Position numbers and translations under genes: made by a program. Shown here one piece after another: positions 25,823 through 34,980 of a stretch of 64,000 nucleotides of DNA. The notes beneath the pieces were generated by a model that saw nothing but the letters and a program-made list of their open reading frames with translations, ran no database searches and was not told where the DNA came from. This DNA comes from an uncultured Methylococcaceae bacterium (GTDB lineage: Bacteria > Pseudomonadota > Gammaproteobacteria > Methylococcales > Methylococcaceae): positions 20,360-84,359 of the forward strand of contig CAIOOA010000299.1 in NCBI GenBank assembly GCA_903859815.1, in the 5' to 3' direction. Every line of letters starts with the position of its first letter. Position 1 is the first letter of the stretch.

Positions 25823-27487
25823 ATGAGCGAAAGCTTTGAAGATTTATTAAATGAAAGTTTTGCCAAGTCCGAAATGCGTCCTGGCAGCGTATTGTCGGCC
25901 ACGGTACTGGAAATTACCCAAGAATATGTCGTCGTCAACGCCGGGCTTAAATCCGAAGGCGTGGTTCCGAAATGGCAGTTCCTAAGCCCTGAAGGCGAAT
26001 TGGAAGTCCAAATTGGCGACGAAGTGGAAGTCACCCTCGACATGCTGGAAGACGGCATGGGCAACACCTTGCTCAACCGTGACAAGGCCAAGAAGCAAAA
26101 AGCTTGGGGTGATTTGGAAAAAGCCAACGAGATCAACGAGACCGTCGTTGGACGCATCACTGGCAAGGTGCGCGGCGGATTTACCGTTTCGATTGGCGCC
26201 CTGCGTGCGTTCCTGCCGGGTTCCTTGGTGGATGTCCGTCCAGTGCGTGACACTGCCTTCTTGGAAAACAGGGATCTTGAATTCAAGGTCATCAAGATCG
26301 ACCAGAAGCGCAACAATGTCGTTTTGTCCCGCCGTGCCGTTGTGGAATCTGAATACAGTGCGGAAAAAGAAGCCTTGCTGGAAAGTTTGCAAGAAGGTGC
26401 GATTGTGACGGGCGTGGTCAAGAACCTAACCGATTACGGCGCATTCATTGATTTGGGCGGCATCGACGGATTGTTGCATATTACTGACATGGCTTGGAAG
26501 CGTGTGCGCCATCCTTCTGAAACGGTACAAATCGGTCAAGAAATTCAAGTCAAGGTTCTCAAATACGACCAAGAAAAGAACCGCGTATCATTGGGACTGA
26601 AGCAATTGGGCGAAGACCCATGGCTGAACATTGCCCGCCGTTACCCCGCCAACACTCGTTTGTTCGGCAAGGTCAGCAACCTGACCGACTACGGCTGCTT
26701 TGTAGAACTCGAAGAAGGCGTGGAAGGCTTGGTGCATGTGTCAGAAATGGATTGGACCAACAAGAACGTCAACCCCGCCAAAGTCGTGCAATTGGGCGAG
26801 GAAGTCGAAGTCATGGTTTTGGACATCGACGAAGATCGCCGCCGCATCTCCTTGGGCATGAAGCAGTGCAAACCCAATCCTTGGGAAGAATTTGCCTCCT
26901 TGCATAAGAAGGGCGATAAAATATCGGGCAACATCAAATCAATCACCGATTTCGGCATTTTCATCGGCTTGGAAGGCGGCATTGACGGCTTGGTGCATTT
27001 GTCCGACATTTCGTGGACGACCACCGGAGAAGATTCAATCCGCAACTACAAGAAGGGCGATGAAGTCGAAACCGTCATCTTGGCGATTGATCCTGAACGT
27101 GAGCGGATTTCCTTGGGGGTCAAACAACTCGAACAAGACCCGTTCCAGAACTGGTTGGCAGGACACGACAAGGGTGCCATCATCAAGGGCGTGGTCAAAG
27201 AAGTCGATGCCAAAGGCGCTGTCATTCTGCTTGCCGACAGCGTGGAAGGATATTTGCGGGCTTCGGAAATTTCCCGCGACCGTCTGGAAGATGCCCGCAC
27301 TCAATTGAGTGTTGGTGACGAAGTGGAAGCCAAGTTCATTGGCGTGGACAAAAAGAGCAAATCCATTTCGCTTTCAATCAAGGCGAAAGACCAAGAAGAA
27401 GAGCATGCGGCAATTAAGGATTATGCCCATCAGCAACCGAGCACCCCGACATTGGGTGATCTGTTCAAGGAACAGATGGAGAAATAA
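25823..27487 (+). CDS. rpsA: 30S ribosomal protein S1
   Basis: A 554-residue protein of six S1 (OB-fold) domains at about 20-85, 105-170, 190-258, 275-345, 362-432 and 449-518. The repeated hallmarks are [40 protein letters not shown] and [20 protein letters not shown]. It unwinds and holds mRNA on the 30S subunit. The 107-bp leader before it probably contains its own autoregulation site, but no specific fold was verified. Confidence 0.97.
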   Translation: MSESFEDLLNESFAKSEMRPGSVLSATVLEITQEYVVVNAGLKSEGVVPKWQFLSPEGELEVQIGDEVEVTLDMLEDGMGNTLLNRDKAKKQKAWGDLEKANEINETVVGRITGKVRGGFTVSIGALRAFLPGSLVDVRPVRDTAFLENRDLEFKVIKIDQKRNNVVLSRRAVVESEYSAEKEALLESLQEGAIVTGVVKNLTDYGAFIDLGGIDGLLHITDMAWKRVRHPSETVQIGQEIQVKVLKYDQEKNRVSLGLKQLGEDPWLNIARRYPANTRLFGKVSNLTDYGCFVELEEGVEGLVHVSEMDWTNKNVNPAKVVQLGEEVEVMVLDIDEDRRRISLGMKQCKPNPWEEFASLHKKGDKISGNIKSITDFGIFIGLEGGIDGLVHLSDISWTTTGEDSIRNYKKGDEVETVILAIDPERERISLGVKQLEQDPFQNWLAGHDKGAIIKGVVKEVDAKGAVILLADSVEGYLRASEISRDRLEDARTQLSVGDEVEAKFIGVDKKSKSISLSIKAKDQEEEHAAIKDYAHQQPSTPTLGDLFKEQMEK

Positions 27488-27507
27488 ACTTCTGTGTGGC
27501 CTAAGAC

Positions 27508-27538
27508 GGGGGGCTTCGCCGCCCTCCGGCTTTTTTTT
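27508..27538 (+). terminator. Intrinsic terminator-like hairpin between rpsA and ihfB
   Basis: GGGGGGC TTC GCCGCCC can fold with one mismatch and is followed, after TCCGGC, by eight T. The distance between stem and T run is a little long, so read-through into ihfB is likely. Confidence 0.5.
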
Positions 27539-27541
27539 AAG

Positions 27542-27856
27542 ATGGATGTAAAGGTGACTAAGTCTGAATTAATCGAAATACTATCAAAAAGGTTCCACTA
27601 TCTACCGCAAGGTGATGTGGAGGCGGCAGTCAAATCTGTGCTTGAGCAAATGAGCAATGCACTCTCTGGCGGCGAAAGAATTGAGATACGTGGGTTTGGA
27701 AGTTTTTCCTTGCATTATCGACCCCCAAGGGTTGGGCGCAACCCCAAAACGGGTGATGCGGTGGAACTGACTTCCAAATATGTGCCTCATTTCAAGCCAG
27801 GCAAAGAACTCAGGGACAGGGTCAATCCTTCAGGCGATAACGCTTTCGACGACTGA
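27542..27856 (+). CDS. ihfB: Integration host factor subunit beta
   Basis: A 104-residue DNA-bending protein. From ATG 27542 it reads [15 protein letters not shown], the N-terminal helices, then [20 protein letters not shown] and [11 protein letters not shown], with the intercalating Pro in the RNPKTG arm. With IhfA it bends DNA at specific sites. It is separated from rpsA by a hairpin. Its stop and the lapB start overlap by a single base (27856). Confidence 0.93.
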   Translation: MDVKVTKSELIEILSKRFHYLPQGDVEAAVKSVLEQMSNALSGGERIEIRGFGSFSLHYRPPRVGRNPKTGDAVELTSKYVPHFKPGKELRDRVNPSGDNAFDD

Positions 27857-29013
27857 TGGAGGATTGGTTATTTCTGTTGCTGCCTGTCGCCGCTGCATCC
27901 GGATGGTTCGCCGCCAAACGGCACTATGCTCGGAAATACCTAATAGAACACACCCATTCACTCAGGAAAGCCTATTGCCGGGGTCTGAATTATCTGCTCA
28001 GTGAAAAAACCGACAAGGCAATTGAGGCATTTGTCGATTTATTGACCAATGACTTCGAAACCGTGGAAACTCACATCGCTTTGGGTAATTTGTTCCGGCG
28101 GCGAGGTGAAATCGAAAAAGCCATTGAAATTCATGAGAATCTAATTGGCAGGGTCGATTTAAACCAACAGCAACAGGAAAGTGCGCAATTTGAATTGGGC
28201 ACTGATTACATGCGGGCGGGCTTGTTCGACCGGGCGGAGAGCATATTCCAAAATTTGGTTGACCATGAAAACTCCCGCCTAGGTGCCTTGCAACAGTTGC
28301 TGGATATTTATCAACACGAGCAGGAATGGGCCAAGGCGATGGTTTGCACCCGTAAATTGCATAATTTGGGCAAACCACCTAAACGGGGGGAAACGGCTGC
28401 ACATTTCCTCTGTGAATTGGCCGAGGAAACCCTTTCCACTGACGATGATAGGACCGCCCGGCATTGGTTGGAAGAAGCTTTGCGGGATGATCCCCGCTGC
28501 GCGAGGGCAAGCTTGTTAATGGCAAAGTTGGAAATGCGCGAAGGCCGGTTTGAGGAGGCACTGCAATTCCTGAAGCGTGTGGAGTCGCAAAACGTCGGCA
28601 TCGTCCAAGAAATCATCGAACCCTTACGCATTTGTCATGATCGATTGGAGAAGCCTTCAGGTGAGTTGATTGGCTATCTAGGCTATTTGTACGAAACTTA
28701 TGGCATAGAATCTGCCGCATTGGCTTTGGCTGAAAGAATCCGGTCAGAGCAAGGGCCGATCAAGGCAATCGAACACATGTTACGGGTTTTGGAAAGCCTA
28801 CCCACACCCAAGTCGCTTAACACGCTGACAGGATTTCTGTTGGAGGAAGGAGTGGAAACGCAAAGGGAAGCATTGATACGCTTAGATAGGGCTTTGGATC
28901 GCATGAATTCCAACGCTCCTCGCTATACTTGCGCACATTGTGGATTCAGCGGTAGCGAATTACACTGGCGTTGCCCTTCTTGCCGTCACTGGGAATCAAT
29001 CAAGCCATCATGA
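27856..29013 (+). CDS. lapB: Lipopolysaccharide assembly protein LapB
   Basis: A 385-residue inner-membrane protein. One N-terminal helix (WLFLLLPVAAASGWFAA) anchors it, followed by about eight TPR-like repeats (LNYLLSEKTDKAIEAFVDLL, LGNLFRRRGEIEKAIEIHE). The C-terminal rubredoxin-type metal site is Cys359, Cys362, Cys373 and Cys376 (YTCAHCG ... RCPSCRHW). LapB recruits FtsH to degrade LpxC and so limits LPS synthesis. In most relatives lapA lies between ihfB and lapB; here lapB follows ihfB directly. Confidence 0.93.
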   Translation: MEDWLFLLLPVAAASGWFAAKRHYARKYLIEHTHSLRKAYCRGLNYLLSEKTDKAIEAFVDLLTNDFETVETHIALGNLFRRRGEIEKAIEIHENLIGRVDLNQQQQESAQFELGTDYMRAGLFDRAESIFQNLVDHENSRLGALQQLLDIYQHEQEWAKAMVCTRKLHNLGKPPKRGETAAHFLCELAEETLSTDDDRTARHWLEEALRDDPRCARASLLMAKLEMREGRFEEALQFLKRVESQNVGIVQEIIEPLRICHDRLEKPSGELIGYLGYLYETYGIESAALALAERIRSEQGPIKAIEHMLRVLESLPTPKSLNTLTGFLLEEGVETQREALIRLDRALDRMNSNAPRYTCAHCGFSGSELHWRCPSCRHWESIKPS

Positions 29014-29456
29014 CCGACACTCAGCATTTACTAAATCGATTGGAAAGCCTGTTGGCGGAAGGGATGTCCGCCGAGGGTGAAAATCTGGAGGCAAAGCTCC
29101 GCAAGCTTGGCAATGATGATTTGCCTGACGATTTGCGTGAGTTGCTGCAAAATCTAATTCAAGGACATGCCGGGGGCGATGCGAATGAAAAAGATCCATT
29201 GGAGTTCGCGTTTCAATGTGGGCAAGCCTACGAGCGCCTCGAAAGCCTAGTGCATAGTCGGCTGGCAGCCAATATCGCCTACCATTCGCCTGACGGAACC
29301 CCGCCGATGGAATTGGAAAGAAAGGATTTTGACACGCTGGCCCGTTTTATCACCCTTCGAAACCAAGTGCTAAAGACCATTGCAGATTACACCTTAAAAT
29401 TTTTGTTGGTTTCGGTTGTTTTACTTGCCATTGGCTTGGCGCTAGGCTTGATATAG
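29010..29456 (+). CDS. Membrane-anchored protein of unknown function
   Basis: A 148-residue protein starting at ATG 29010, which overlaps the lapB stop (ATGA). The first 115 residues are soluble and helical (LLNRLESLLAEGMSAEGENL), and the C-terminal 24 residues form one membrane helix (FLLVSVVLLAIGLALGLI). The coupling to lapB suggests a link to the envelope, but no family is recognised. Confidence 0.7.
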   Translation: MTDTQHLLNRLESLLAEGMSAEGENLEAKLRKLGNDDLPDDLRELLQNLIQGHAGGDANEKDPLEFAFQCGQAYERLESLVHSRLAANIAYHSPDGTPPMELERKDFDTLARFITLRNQVLKTIADYTLKFLLVSVVLLAIGLALGLI

Positions 29457-29565
29457 TTGGCCGATACTTGCTTAGTTGAATGCTTCGAAGGCAAAATCAA
29501 CTCCCTTCACTATTCTGCATAGTTTCAGTTCAATGAATATGTTATGCGCAACTGTCGAATTTAGG

Positions 29566-29892
29566 ATGAAATACCTCATTGTTTTTGCGCTTCCTTTGGC
29601 TTTGTTGCTCACAGGTTGTGCCGATTTGCCAACTTACACTGATCCTTCGACCGACCCAAAACAACGTCCGATGGCGTTTCATGACACCCGCCTCCAATAT
29701 GCATTGGTGACCGGCGAAGATCAAACCCTAGTGGAGAATTTCGACATGAGGTTGCCGCCTTCCATGGCTGAACGCATTGTAGCAGGCGTGGCCTTACCGT
29801 TCACCGCCGCGCTCGAAACGATCTATTGGCCGGTTTCCACTGGCATTAAAGCTTTGGCTCCGGTTGCGGATTACCCTAAATCAGCCAAGTAA
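29566..29892 (+). CDS. Small lipoprotein
   Basis: A 108-residue protein from ATG 29566. MKYLIVFALPLALLLTGC is a type II signal with lipobox LLTGC, lipid-attached at Cys18. The mature part (ADLPTYTDPSTDPKQRPMAF) is proline-rich, and a second half is hydrophobic. The larger frame from 29476 adds residues before the signal and is rejected. The 3' end overlaps the convergent glutathione peroxidase gene by 12 bp. Confidence 0.75.
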   Translation: MKYLIVFALPLALLLTGCADLPTYTDPSTDPKQRPMAFHDTRLQYALVTGEDQTLVENFDMRLPPSMAERIVAGVALPFTAALETIYWPVSTGIKALAPVADYPKSAK

Positions 29893-30369
29893 GCTTTTAA
29901 TCACCTGTTCAATTTTTTCGGGTTTTTCATTGGAACCAAATCGACGGACAGGCTGACCTTGCTGATCGATCAAAAATTTTGTGAAATTCCATTTGATGGA
30001 TCGGGTTCCCAAAATGCCTGGCAAAGACTGGGTCAGATAGGCAAACAAAGGATGCGCGCCGGGCCCATTGACTTCCACCTTTTCCGACAGAGGAAAGCTT
30101 ACGCCAAAATTTTTCCTGCAAAATGCACCGATTTGCTCCGCATCCCCCGGTTCCTGTCCGCCAAACTGGTTACAGGGAAAACCAAGCACCACCAAACCCC
30201 TTTCCCGATAAGCTTGATAAAGCCTTTCCAGTCCTTCATATTGGGGGGTAAACCCACATTGGCTGGCGGTATTGACAATCAACAGCAGTTTGCCTTTGAA
30301 TTGTGATAAATCCATTTCTTTGCCATCTAATGTCTTGGTTTTGAATGAGTAAATATTAAGCTGGGTCAT
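29881..30369 (-). CDS. Glutathione peroxidase family protein
   Basis: A 162-residue thioredoxin-fold peroxidase. The catalytic set is present: Cys38 in NTASQCGFT, Gln72 in CNQFGGQEPG, Trp127 and Asn128 in IKWNFTKFL. The peroxidatic residue is an ordinary Cys (TGT codon), not selenocysteine. Proteins of this bacterial type (BtuE-like) reduce lipid and alkyl hydroperoxides, often with thioredoxin. It is divergent from recD and convergent with the lipoprotein. Confidence 0.93.
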   Translation of the reverse strand: MTQLNIYSFKTKTLDGKEMDLSQFKGKLLLIVNTASQCGFTPQYEGLERLYQAYRERGLVVLGFPCNQFGGQEPGDAEQIGAFCRKNFGVSFPLSEKVEVNGPGAHPLFAYLTQSLPGILGTRSIKWNFTKFLIDQQGQPVRRFGSNEKPEKIEQVIKSLLG

Positions 30370-30451
30370 AGTGAGTTCGCAGAATGTTGAAAATCAAAAA
30401 TTTAAGTTCTCTTGCCTATACACATCGCACTTTCATCAATTGGTTTAGACA

Positions 30452-32230
30452 ATGATTATATCCGACACTCCACTGGATCGTCAGTTCGCCAACTTCATGC
30501 GTCGCTTTGACCCCGGCATGGAGGTCGCCGTGGAATGGGCTGCCTACTTGGTCAGTCATGCAGTCGGTGATGGCCATGTATGCCTAGAAATACGCCATTG
30601 GGCGGGGCGGGAAATTGAACCGGGACAACGATTGCCAACCGAAAAAGTGTGGACGGAAATGTTGCTTGCCAGTGCCGTCGTGGGTGGGCCTCATGAATTC
30701 AAGCCCATGATTATAGAGGGTGGAAGGCTTTATCTGGCACGTTATTGGCAATATGAAAAGCAACTGGCTCAAGGACTGTTGGCTAGGGCGGGTCAAATTT
30801 GCGAAGACATTGATTTGGCAAAGCTGACTGCCGATTTGAATCGTTTGTTTGCCCATAATGCGAATTTAAAGCCTGACTGGCAGAAGACTGCGGCGGCAGT
30901 GGCCCTGCTAAGGCGGTTCTGCGTGATATCAGGCGGACCCGGAACCGGGAAAACCTCCACGGTGGTTCGCATCCTGGCCGCATTGCAATCACAAGCCAAT
31001 GGAACTTTGCGGATAGCATTGGCTGCCCCCACTGGCAAAGCCGCTGCCAGAATGCAGGATGCCATACGCATGCAAAAGCGGCAGTTGAATATGCCGGATG
31101 AAATTATCCAGACGATACCCGAAACCGCTTCCACCTTGCATAGGTTGTTGGGAAGCAAGCCGGATTCGGTAAATTTTCGCCATAACCGCGAAAACCCATT
31201 AATGGCTGATGTCGTCGTCGTGGACGAGGCATCCATGATTGATTTGGCACTATTGGCAAAATTGGTGGACGCATTGCCGAGCCATTCGCGATTGATTTTA
31301 TTGGGTGACAAAGACCAGCTCGCAGCCGTCGAAGCTGGTTCAGTGTTTGGTGACATTTGCCTCGGGCAGGGATACAGCCGGTCATTTTGTGAACGATTGA
31401 GTGAAGTCGCGGGTGTCAATTTGCAAGATAGTGGCGATTCGATTCCTGATCTCAGTAATTGCATCGCCCTGTTACACCATAGCCATCGATTTGGCGGAAA
31501 TAGTGGCATCGGCGAATTGGCGCGGCGTATCAACGCAGCAGGCGAGGCTTTGCCAGTCATCGAACTGTTGAAGAATGGAAATTTTGACGACATTGCCTGG
31601 CGATCTCAGTTTGGCGAGGCTGATGTGTTGGAAAGGATGGACCAAGGCTATCAGCCTTTTTTTACAAAGGTGTCGGAGGGTGCAAGCGGGCAGGATGTGC
31701 TGTCGGCATTCAACCAATTTCGCATACTCGTCGCGCATCATCAAGGCACGACAGGCGCGTTTTCGGTCAATCAAGCCTTTGAAACTTTGTTGCGAGAGCG
31801 CCAACGTGTTCCTAGGCATGAACGGTGGTTTCCCGGCAGGGCGGTGATGGTCACTCGCAATGATTATGGCATGAAGCTATTCAACGGCGATATTGGCATT
31901 TGCTTGAGAGTGGATGGGGAATTGCGTGTTTGTTTCGAGGATGCCGACAGTCAGTTGCGCACCATTGCCCCTGCCCGCTTGCCAGAGTACGTGCTTAGTT
32001 TTGCCATGACGGTTCACAAAAGCCAAGGTTCGGAGTTCGATCAAGCGGTATTTCTGCTACCGGAAGCCGTCTCACCGGTGTTAAACCGTCCTTTGGTCTA
32101 TACCGCCATCACCCGCGCCAAGCATCGCGTCGAAATTTGGGGTGGGCAAGACGTTTTAACCGATGCAGTTAGTCAATTCCCTGAACGCAGTTCGGGATTG
32201 AGAGGGAGGCTGTGGGGGCGATTCAGTTGA
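30452..32230 (+). CDS. recD: Exodeoxyribonuclease V alpha subunit
   Basis: A 592-residue superfamily 1 helicase. Walker A is ISGGPGTGKTSTVVRIL (about 159-175), Walker B is ADVVVVDEASMIDLALL, motif III LILLGDKDQLAAVEAGSV, and the late motif VHKSQGSEFDQAVFLLPEAV is typical of RecD. It has the RecD N-terminal region (VEWAAYLVSHAVGDGHVCLE) and is the 5'-3' motor of RecBCD. recB and recC are not in the window; the neighbours are peroxidase and desaturase-type genes. Confidence 0.93.
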   Translation: MIISDTPLDRQFANFMRRFDPGMEVAVEWAAYLVSHAVGDGHVCLEIRHWAGREIEPGQRLPTEKVWTEMLLASAVVGGPHEFKPMIIEGGRLYLARYWQYEKQLAQGLLARAGQICEDIDLAKLTADLNRLFAHNANLKPDWQKTAAAVALLRRFCVISGGPGTGKTSTVVRILAALQSQANGTLRIALAAPTGKAAARMQDAIRMQKRQLNMPDEIIQTIPETASTLHRLLGSKPDSVNFRHNRENPLMADVVVVDEASMIDLALLAKLVDALPSHSRLILLGDKDQLAAVEAGSVFGDICLGQGYSRSFCERLSEVAGVNLQDSGDSIPDLSNCIALLHHSHRFGGNSGIGELARRINAAGEALPVIELLKNGNFDDIAWRSQFGEADVLERMDQGYQPFFTKVSEGASGQDVLSAFNQFRILVAHHQGTTGAFSVNQAFETLLRERQRVPRHERWFPGRAVMVTRNDYGMKLFNGDIGICLRVDGELRVCFEDADSQLRTIAPARLPEYVLSFAMTVHKSQGSEFDQAVFLLPEAVSPVLNRPLVYTAITRAKHRVEIWGGQDVLTDAVSQFPERSSGLRGRLWGRFS

Positions 32231-32403
32231 TTTTGGCTCGATTGTGTCATATATTTGTAACAAATATTCATATAGATGTTAATTGTTGTCAAAAAGGAAA
32301 TATATCAACCAAAGAATTTTAGTCGAAACTAGGAGTCATAGCTATAGATTGAATTGTGAATACCGAAAGACGGAAGTTACATCTTGAATAGGAGGATATC
32401 CTT
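32231..32403. other. Gene-free leader before the sterol-desaturase-family gene
   Basis: 173 bp, AT-rich. TATTTGTAACAAATA is a short palindrome. AGGAGG ends eight bases before the ATG at 32404 and is a strong ribosome site. No clear promoter pair was found. Confidence 0.5.
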
Positions 32404-33417
32404 ATGCTGATCTTGACACATACTACGCTGGCATCCATCGCTCACACCGCATGGCTTGGTTTAAGCGCCTCCGAGGTGCGTAGTCTCGCCATTTTATTGG
32501 TTTTCGCCCTGTTGTTTGCTTTAGAAGCCTTGGGCGGATGTCGAAACAATCCACCGAAACAATCAAGGCAGTCTTATCTGACTAACCTAGGCACATTCCT
32601 GATGAACGACACTTTAATGTCGTTAATGTCTGTTTCGGCCCTACTTCTAGTGGCCGAGAACTATGGACATTGGGGCCTTTTGCACGGAATGAAAAATCCT
32701 GTGTTAAAAGAAGTGTTAACCTTTCTGGGCTTGGATTTAACTTTGTACCTTTGGCATCGGCTAAACCATAGCCGCGATAGCCTGTGGATGTTTCACAAAG
32801 TGCATCACAGCGACCCTAGCATGAATGTCAGTACGGCATTCCGCTTGCATTTTGTTGAAGTCGTGTTGACCGCGATGGTCAAAGCTGGCTTTATCATCCT
32901 CATGGGGGTGGACTCGACGGTGGTATTAGCCAATGAGGCACTCATTACATTGATGGTGATGTTCCACCATGCCAACATCCGTTTCTCGGGTGAACATTGG
33001 TTGGCTAAGCTGATTGTCGTGCCTTACTTGCATCGGGTTCACCACTCGACCTTGCGAAAAGAACATGACAATAACTATGGGGCGGTGTTCTCCTTCTGGG
33101 ATCGGTTTTTCGGTAGTTTTGCGGAAACCGAACCGAAGAAGATAGGCATCGAATCGGTTCCCGGCCTTGGGATTTTGGAACTGGTTAGGTATGGCTTGAG
33201 CACTTCTTGGATGCCGCAATCCAAGCCCATTGCGGCGAATCCGCAGACGGTTGAGAAAATGATCGCCGAAGCGGCTTATTACCGCTCCAAAGCGCGGGGT
33301 TTCGCACCGGGATACGATTATTCCGATTGGCTGGAAGCGGAAAAGGAAATTACCCATCGCTTAGGGAAGGACAAGAAACGAAGGGCCAATTTCTCATTTT
33401 TCTGCTGTAGCCGTTAA
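32404..33417 (+). CDS. Sterol desaturase / fatty acid hydroxylase family protein
   Basis: A 337-residue integral membrane protein with four to five helices. It carries the di-iron histidine boxes: HRLNH (118-122), HKVHH (131-135), HH in MVMFHHANIRF and HRVHHS near 215. Such enzymes hydroxylate or desaturate sterols, fatty acids, carotenoids or wax-like lipids; the substrate is open. The start is well supported by AGGAGG. Its 3' end overlaps the convergent CinA-like gene by 24 bp. The tail RRANFSFFCCSR falls in that overlap and is probably not functional. Confidence 0.88.
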   Translation: MLILTHTTLASIAHTAWLGLSASEVRSLAILLVFALLFALEALGGCRNNPPKQSRQSYLTNLGTFLMNDTLMSLMSVSALLLVAENYGHWGLLHGMKNPVLKEVLTFLGLDLTLYLWHRLNHSRDSLWMFHKVHHSDPSMNVSTAFRLHFVEVVLTAMVKAGFIILMGVDSTVVLANEALITLMVMFHHANIRFSGEHWLAKLIVVPYLHRVHHSTLRKEHDNNYGAVFSFWDRFFGSFAETEPKKIGIESVPGLGILELVRYGLSTSWMPQSKPIAANPQTVEKMIAEAAYYRSKARGFAPGYDYSDWLEAEKEITHRLGKDKKRRANFSFFCCSR

Positions 33418-34560
33418 CGTCCTTTTCAAGGCATCCAAGGCCAAGTTGGCGGACCATTCCGGGGCAAGCGCGGAATGACCGCCGAAATCGCGTTGGAATT
33501 GCTCTTGATAATGAGTCTGCCACAAACCAATGCCGAGTTGAATCTTGCTATTTTCTTGTCCAACCACGCAAGCCAAGCCCCAATCTGCTTGGGCTTGGTT
33601 TGCGGCCAAACGGGCCAATTCGATGCAATCATTTGTGTGAGGCACGGGGATGATCGTCCCCCCGACGAATGTTGCCTTGTTTTGTTCTGACGAAGCCAGT
33701 TTTCCAGATAAGCGTCCGCCCGTGCCGGCTTCCAACACCCCCAAGGTTTGCCCTCTTCGATGCAATTCAGCCAGCACCACGCCTTCCAAGGTGTCGGCAT
33801 CGGCTCCAAAAATCAAGTTACCCAAGCGTTCACGAACCTTTAATTCTACCGGGGCAATCAATTCATCCGCTTCTGCTTCGCTGTTTGCCGTGGCCGTGAT
33901 GCGAATTACGACCACACCGGAATGGGCATTCAAGCCGACCGCAGGGTTTTGCAGCGTTTCCAAATCACCCACCCTTGAATCGATCTGACTTTCTCCTGCC
34001 CCTGACACTTTGAGTGAACGGCTTTTGATGATGCCCGATAACTTGAAACGTTGGCGTAAAAACGGCAATACCACATGGTCCATCAAATACTCCATCTCGC
34101 GGGGAACGCCCGGCAGACATATCGCCACTCGATTATTTTTTTCAACGATAAAACAAGGGGCAGTGCCTACCGGGTTGGGAATAGGGATTGAGTCTTCAGG
34201 GCGGTAGGCTTGTTTGCGATTGTTTTCGGTCATCGTCCGCCCCCAGCTTCGAAAGCGTTCTTCGATCTGCGCCAGCCATTCTTCGTCAAACATTAATTTT
34301 TGACCCGTCGCCAAAGCCATGGCTTCGCGGGTCATGTCATCCACGGTTGGGCCTAGCCCGCCGGTGGTGATGACGACATCCGAACGGGCCATCCCCTGCC
34401 GGATGATGTCGACCAACCTAGTCAAATCATCGCCGACTGTAGACGTGTAAAACAATGGCAAGCCAATGGTTTGCAGTTTTTTGGCGAGAGTTTTGGAATT
34501 GGTGTCGATGATTTCGCCGAGCAGGATTTCACTGCCTATGGTGATGATTTCGCTATGCAT
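33394..34560 (-). CDS. CinA-like nicotinamide-nucleotide processing protein
   Basis: A 388-residue protein. The N-terminal MoaB/CinA domain (IITIGSEILLGEIIDTNSKT, VVITTGGLGPTVDDMTREAM, LPGVPREMEYLM) is the COG1058 region that acts on ADP-ribose-type molecules. The C-terminal CinA domain starts AELHRRGQTLGVLEAGTGGR. In active NMN deamidases the motif is ES(C/L)TGG with a conserved Ser; here it reads EAGTGGRLSG, lacking the Ser, so deamidase activity may be lost. The start codon is the first ATG, and TATTTAAATTG lies upstream. Confidence 0.8.
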   Translation of the reverse strand: MHSEIITIGSEILLGEIIDTNSKTLAKKLQTIGLPLFYTSTVGDDLTRLVDIIRQGMARSDVVITTGGLGPTVDDMTREAMALATGQKLMFDEEWLAQIEERFRSWGRTMTENNRKQAYRPEDSIPIPNPVGTAPCFIVEKNNRVAICLPGVPREMEYLMDHVVLPFLRQRFKLSGIIKSRSLKVSGAGESQIDSRVGDLETLQNPAVGLNAHSGVVVIRITATANSEAEADELIAPVELKVRERLGNLIFGADADTLEGVVLAELHRRGQTLGVLEAGTGGRLSGKLASSEQNKATFVGGTIIPVPHTNDCIELARLAANQAQADWGLACVVGQENSKIQLGIGLWQTHYQEQFQRDFGGHSALAPEWSANLALDALKRTLTATAEK

Positions 34561-34623
34561 GAGCTTCTTAAATATTTAAATTGTCGATGATTATAAGCGA
34601 TTTGAAAATTTACGTTTGTAGTG

Positions 34624-34852
34624 CCGCCTTTAGGCAGCAATTCTCATTATGAGGTAAAGAGTTGACACGTAACCCGTCATTCCTGCCGGGAAGCAGGAAT
34701 CCAGTCACATGGACGTGAAACTTGGGTTTACTCACAGCGCTTAATCAAACGCTTACGCAGCCGACACGATACCGTCCATGGCACTGGATTCCGGCAGTCC
34801 ATGCCGGAATGACGGCTTCCACGCCAAAATGAGAATTGCTGCCTTCAGGCGG
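34624..34852. repeat. Nested inverted-repeat element (family B with outer arms)
   Basis: Outer arms 34624-34648 and 34828-34852 are 25 bp and match in 23 positions. Inside are two REP-like hairpins: 34675-34704 (CGTCATTCCTGCCGG...) and 34784-34815 (CTGGATTCCGGCAGTCC...), each a palindrome and each the inverse of the other. The result is a 229-bp element with a ~75-bp unique core. A further palindrome CCGGCTAAAGCCGG is at 34868-34881. The hairpin motif GTCATTCCGGCATGGA recurs at 37386, 37884 and 38795. Confidence 0.8.
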
Positions 34853-34980
34853 AAAAACTATAGAAGACCGGCTAAAGCCGGGACTACGAACAAATCTTTT
34901 CTCATAATGCATGAATTGCCAAAATGAGAATTCAGTCAATGGCTTAGGCTACTTTATTCCAGTCAAGGCTAGGAGTAAAA

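Noticed and set aside
29881..30369. Selenocysteine in the glutathione peroxidase
   Set aside because: The peroxidatic codon is TGT (Cys) and no SECIS-like hairpin was needed.
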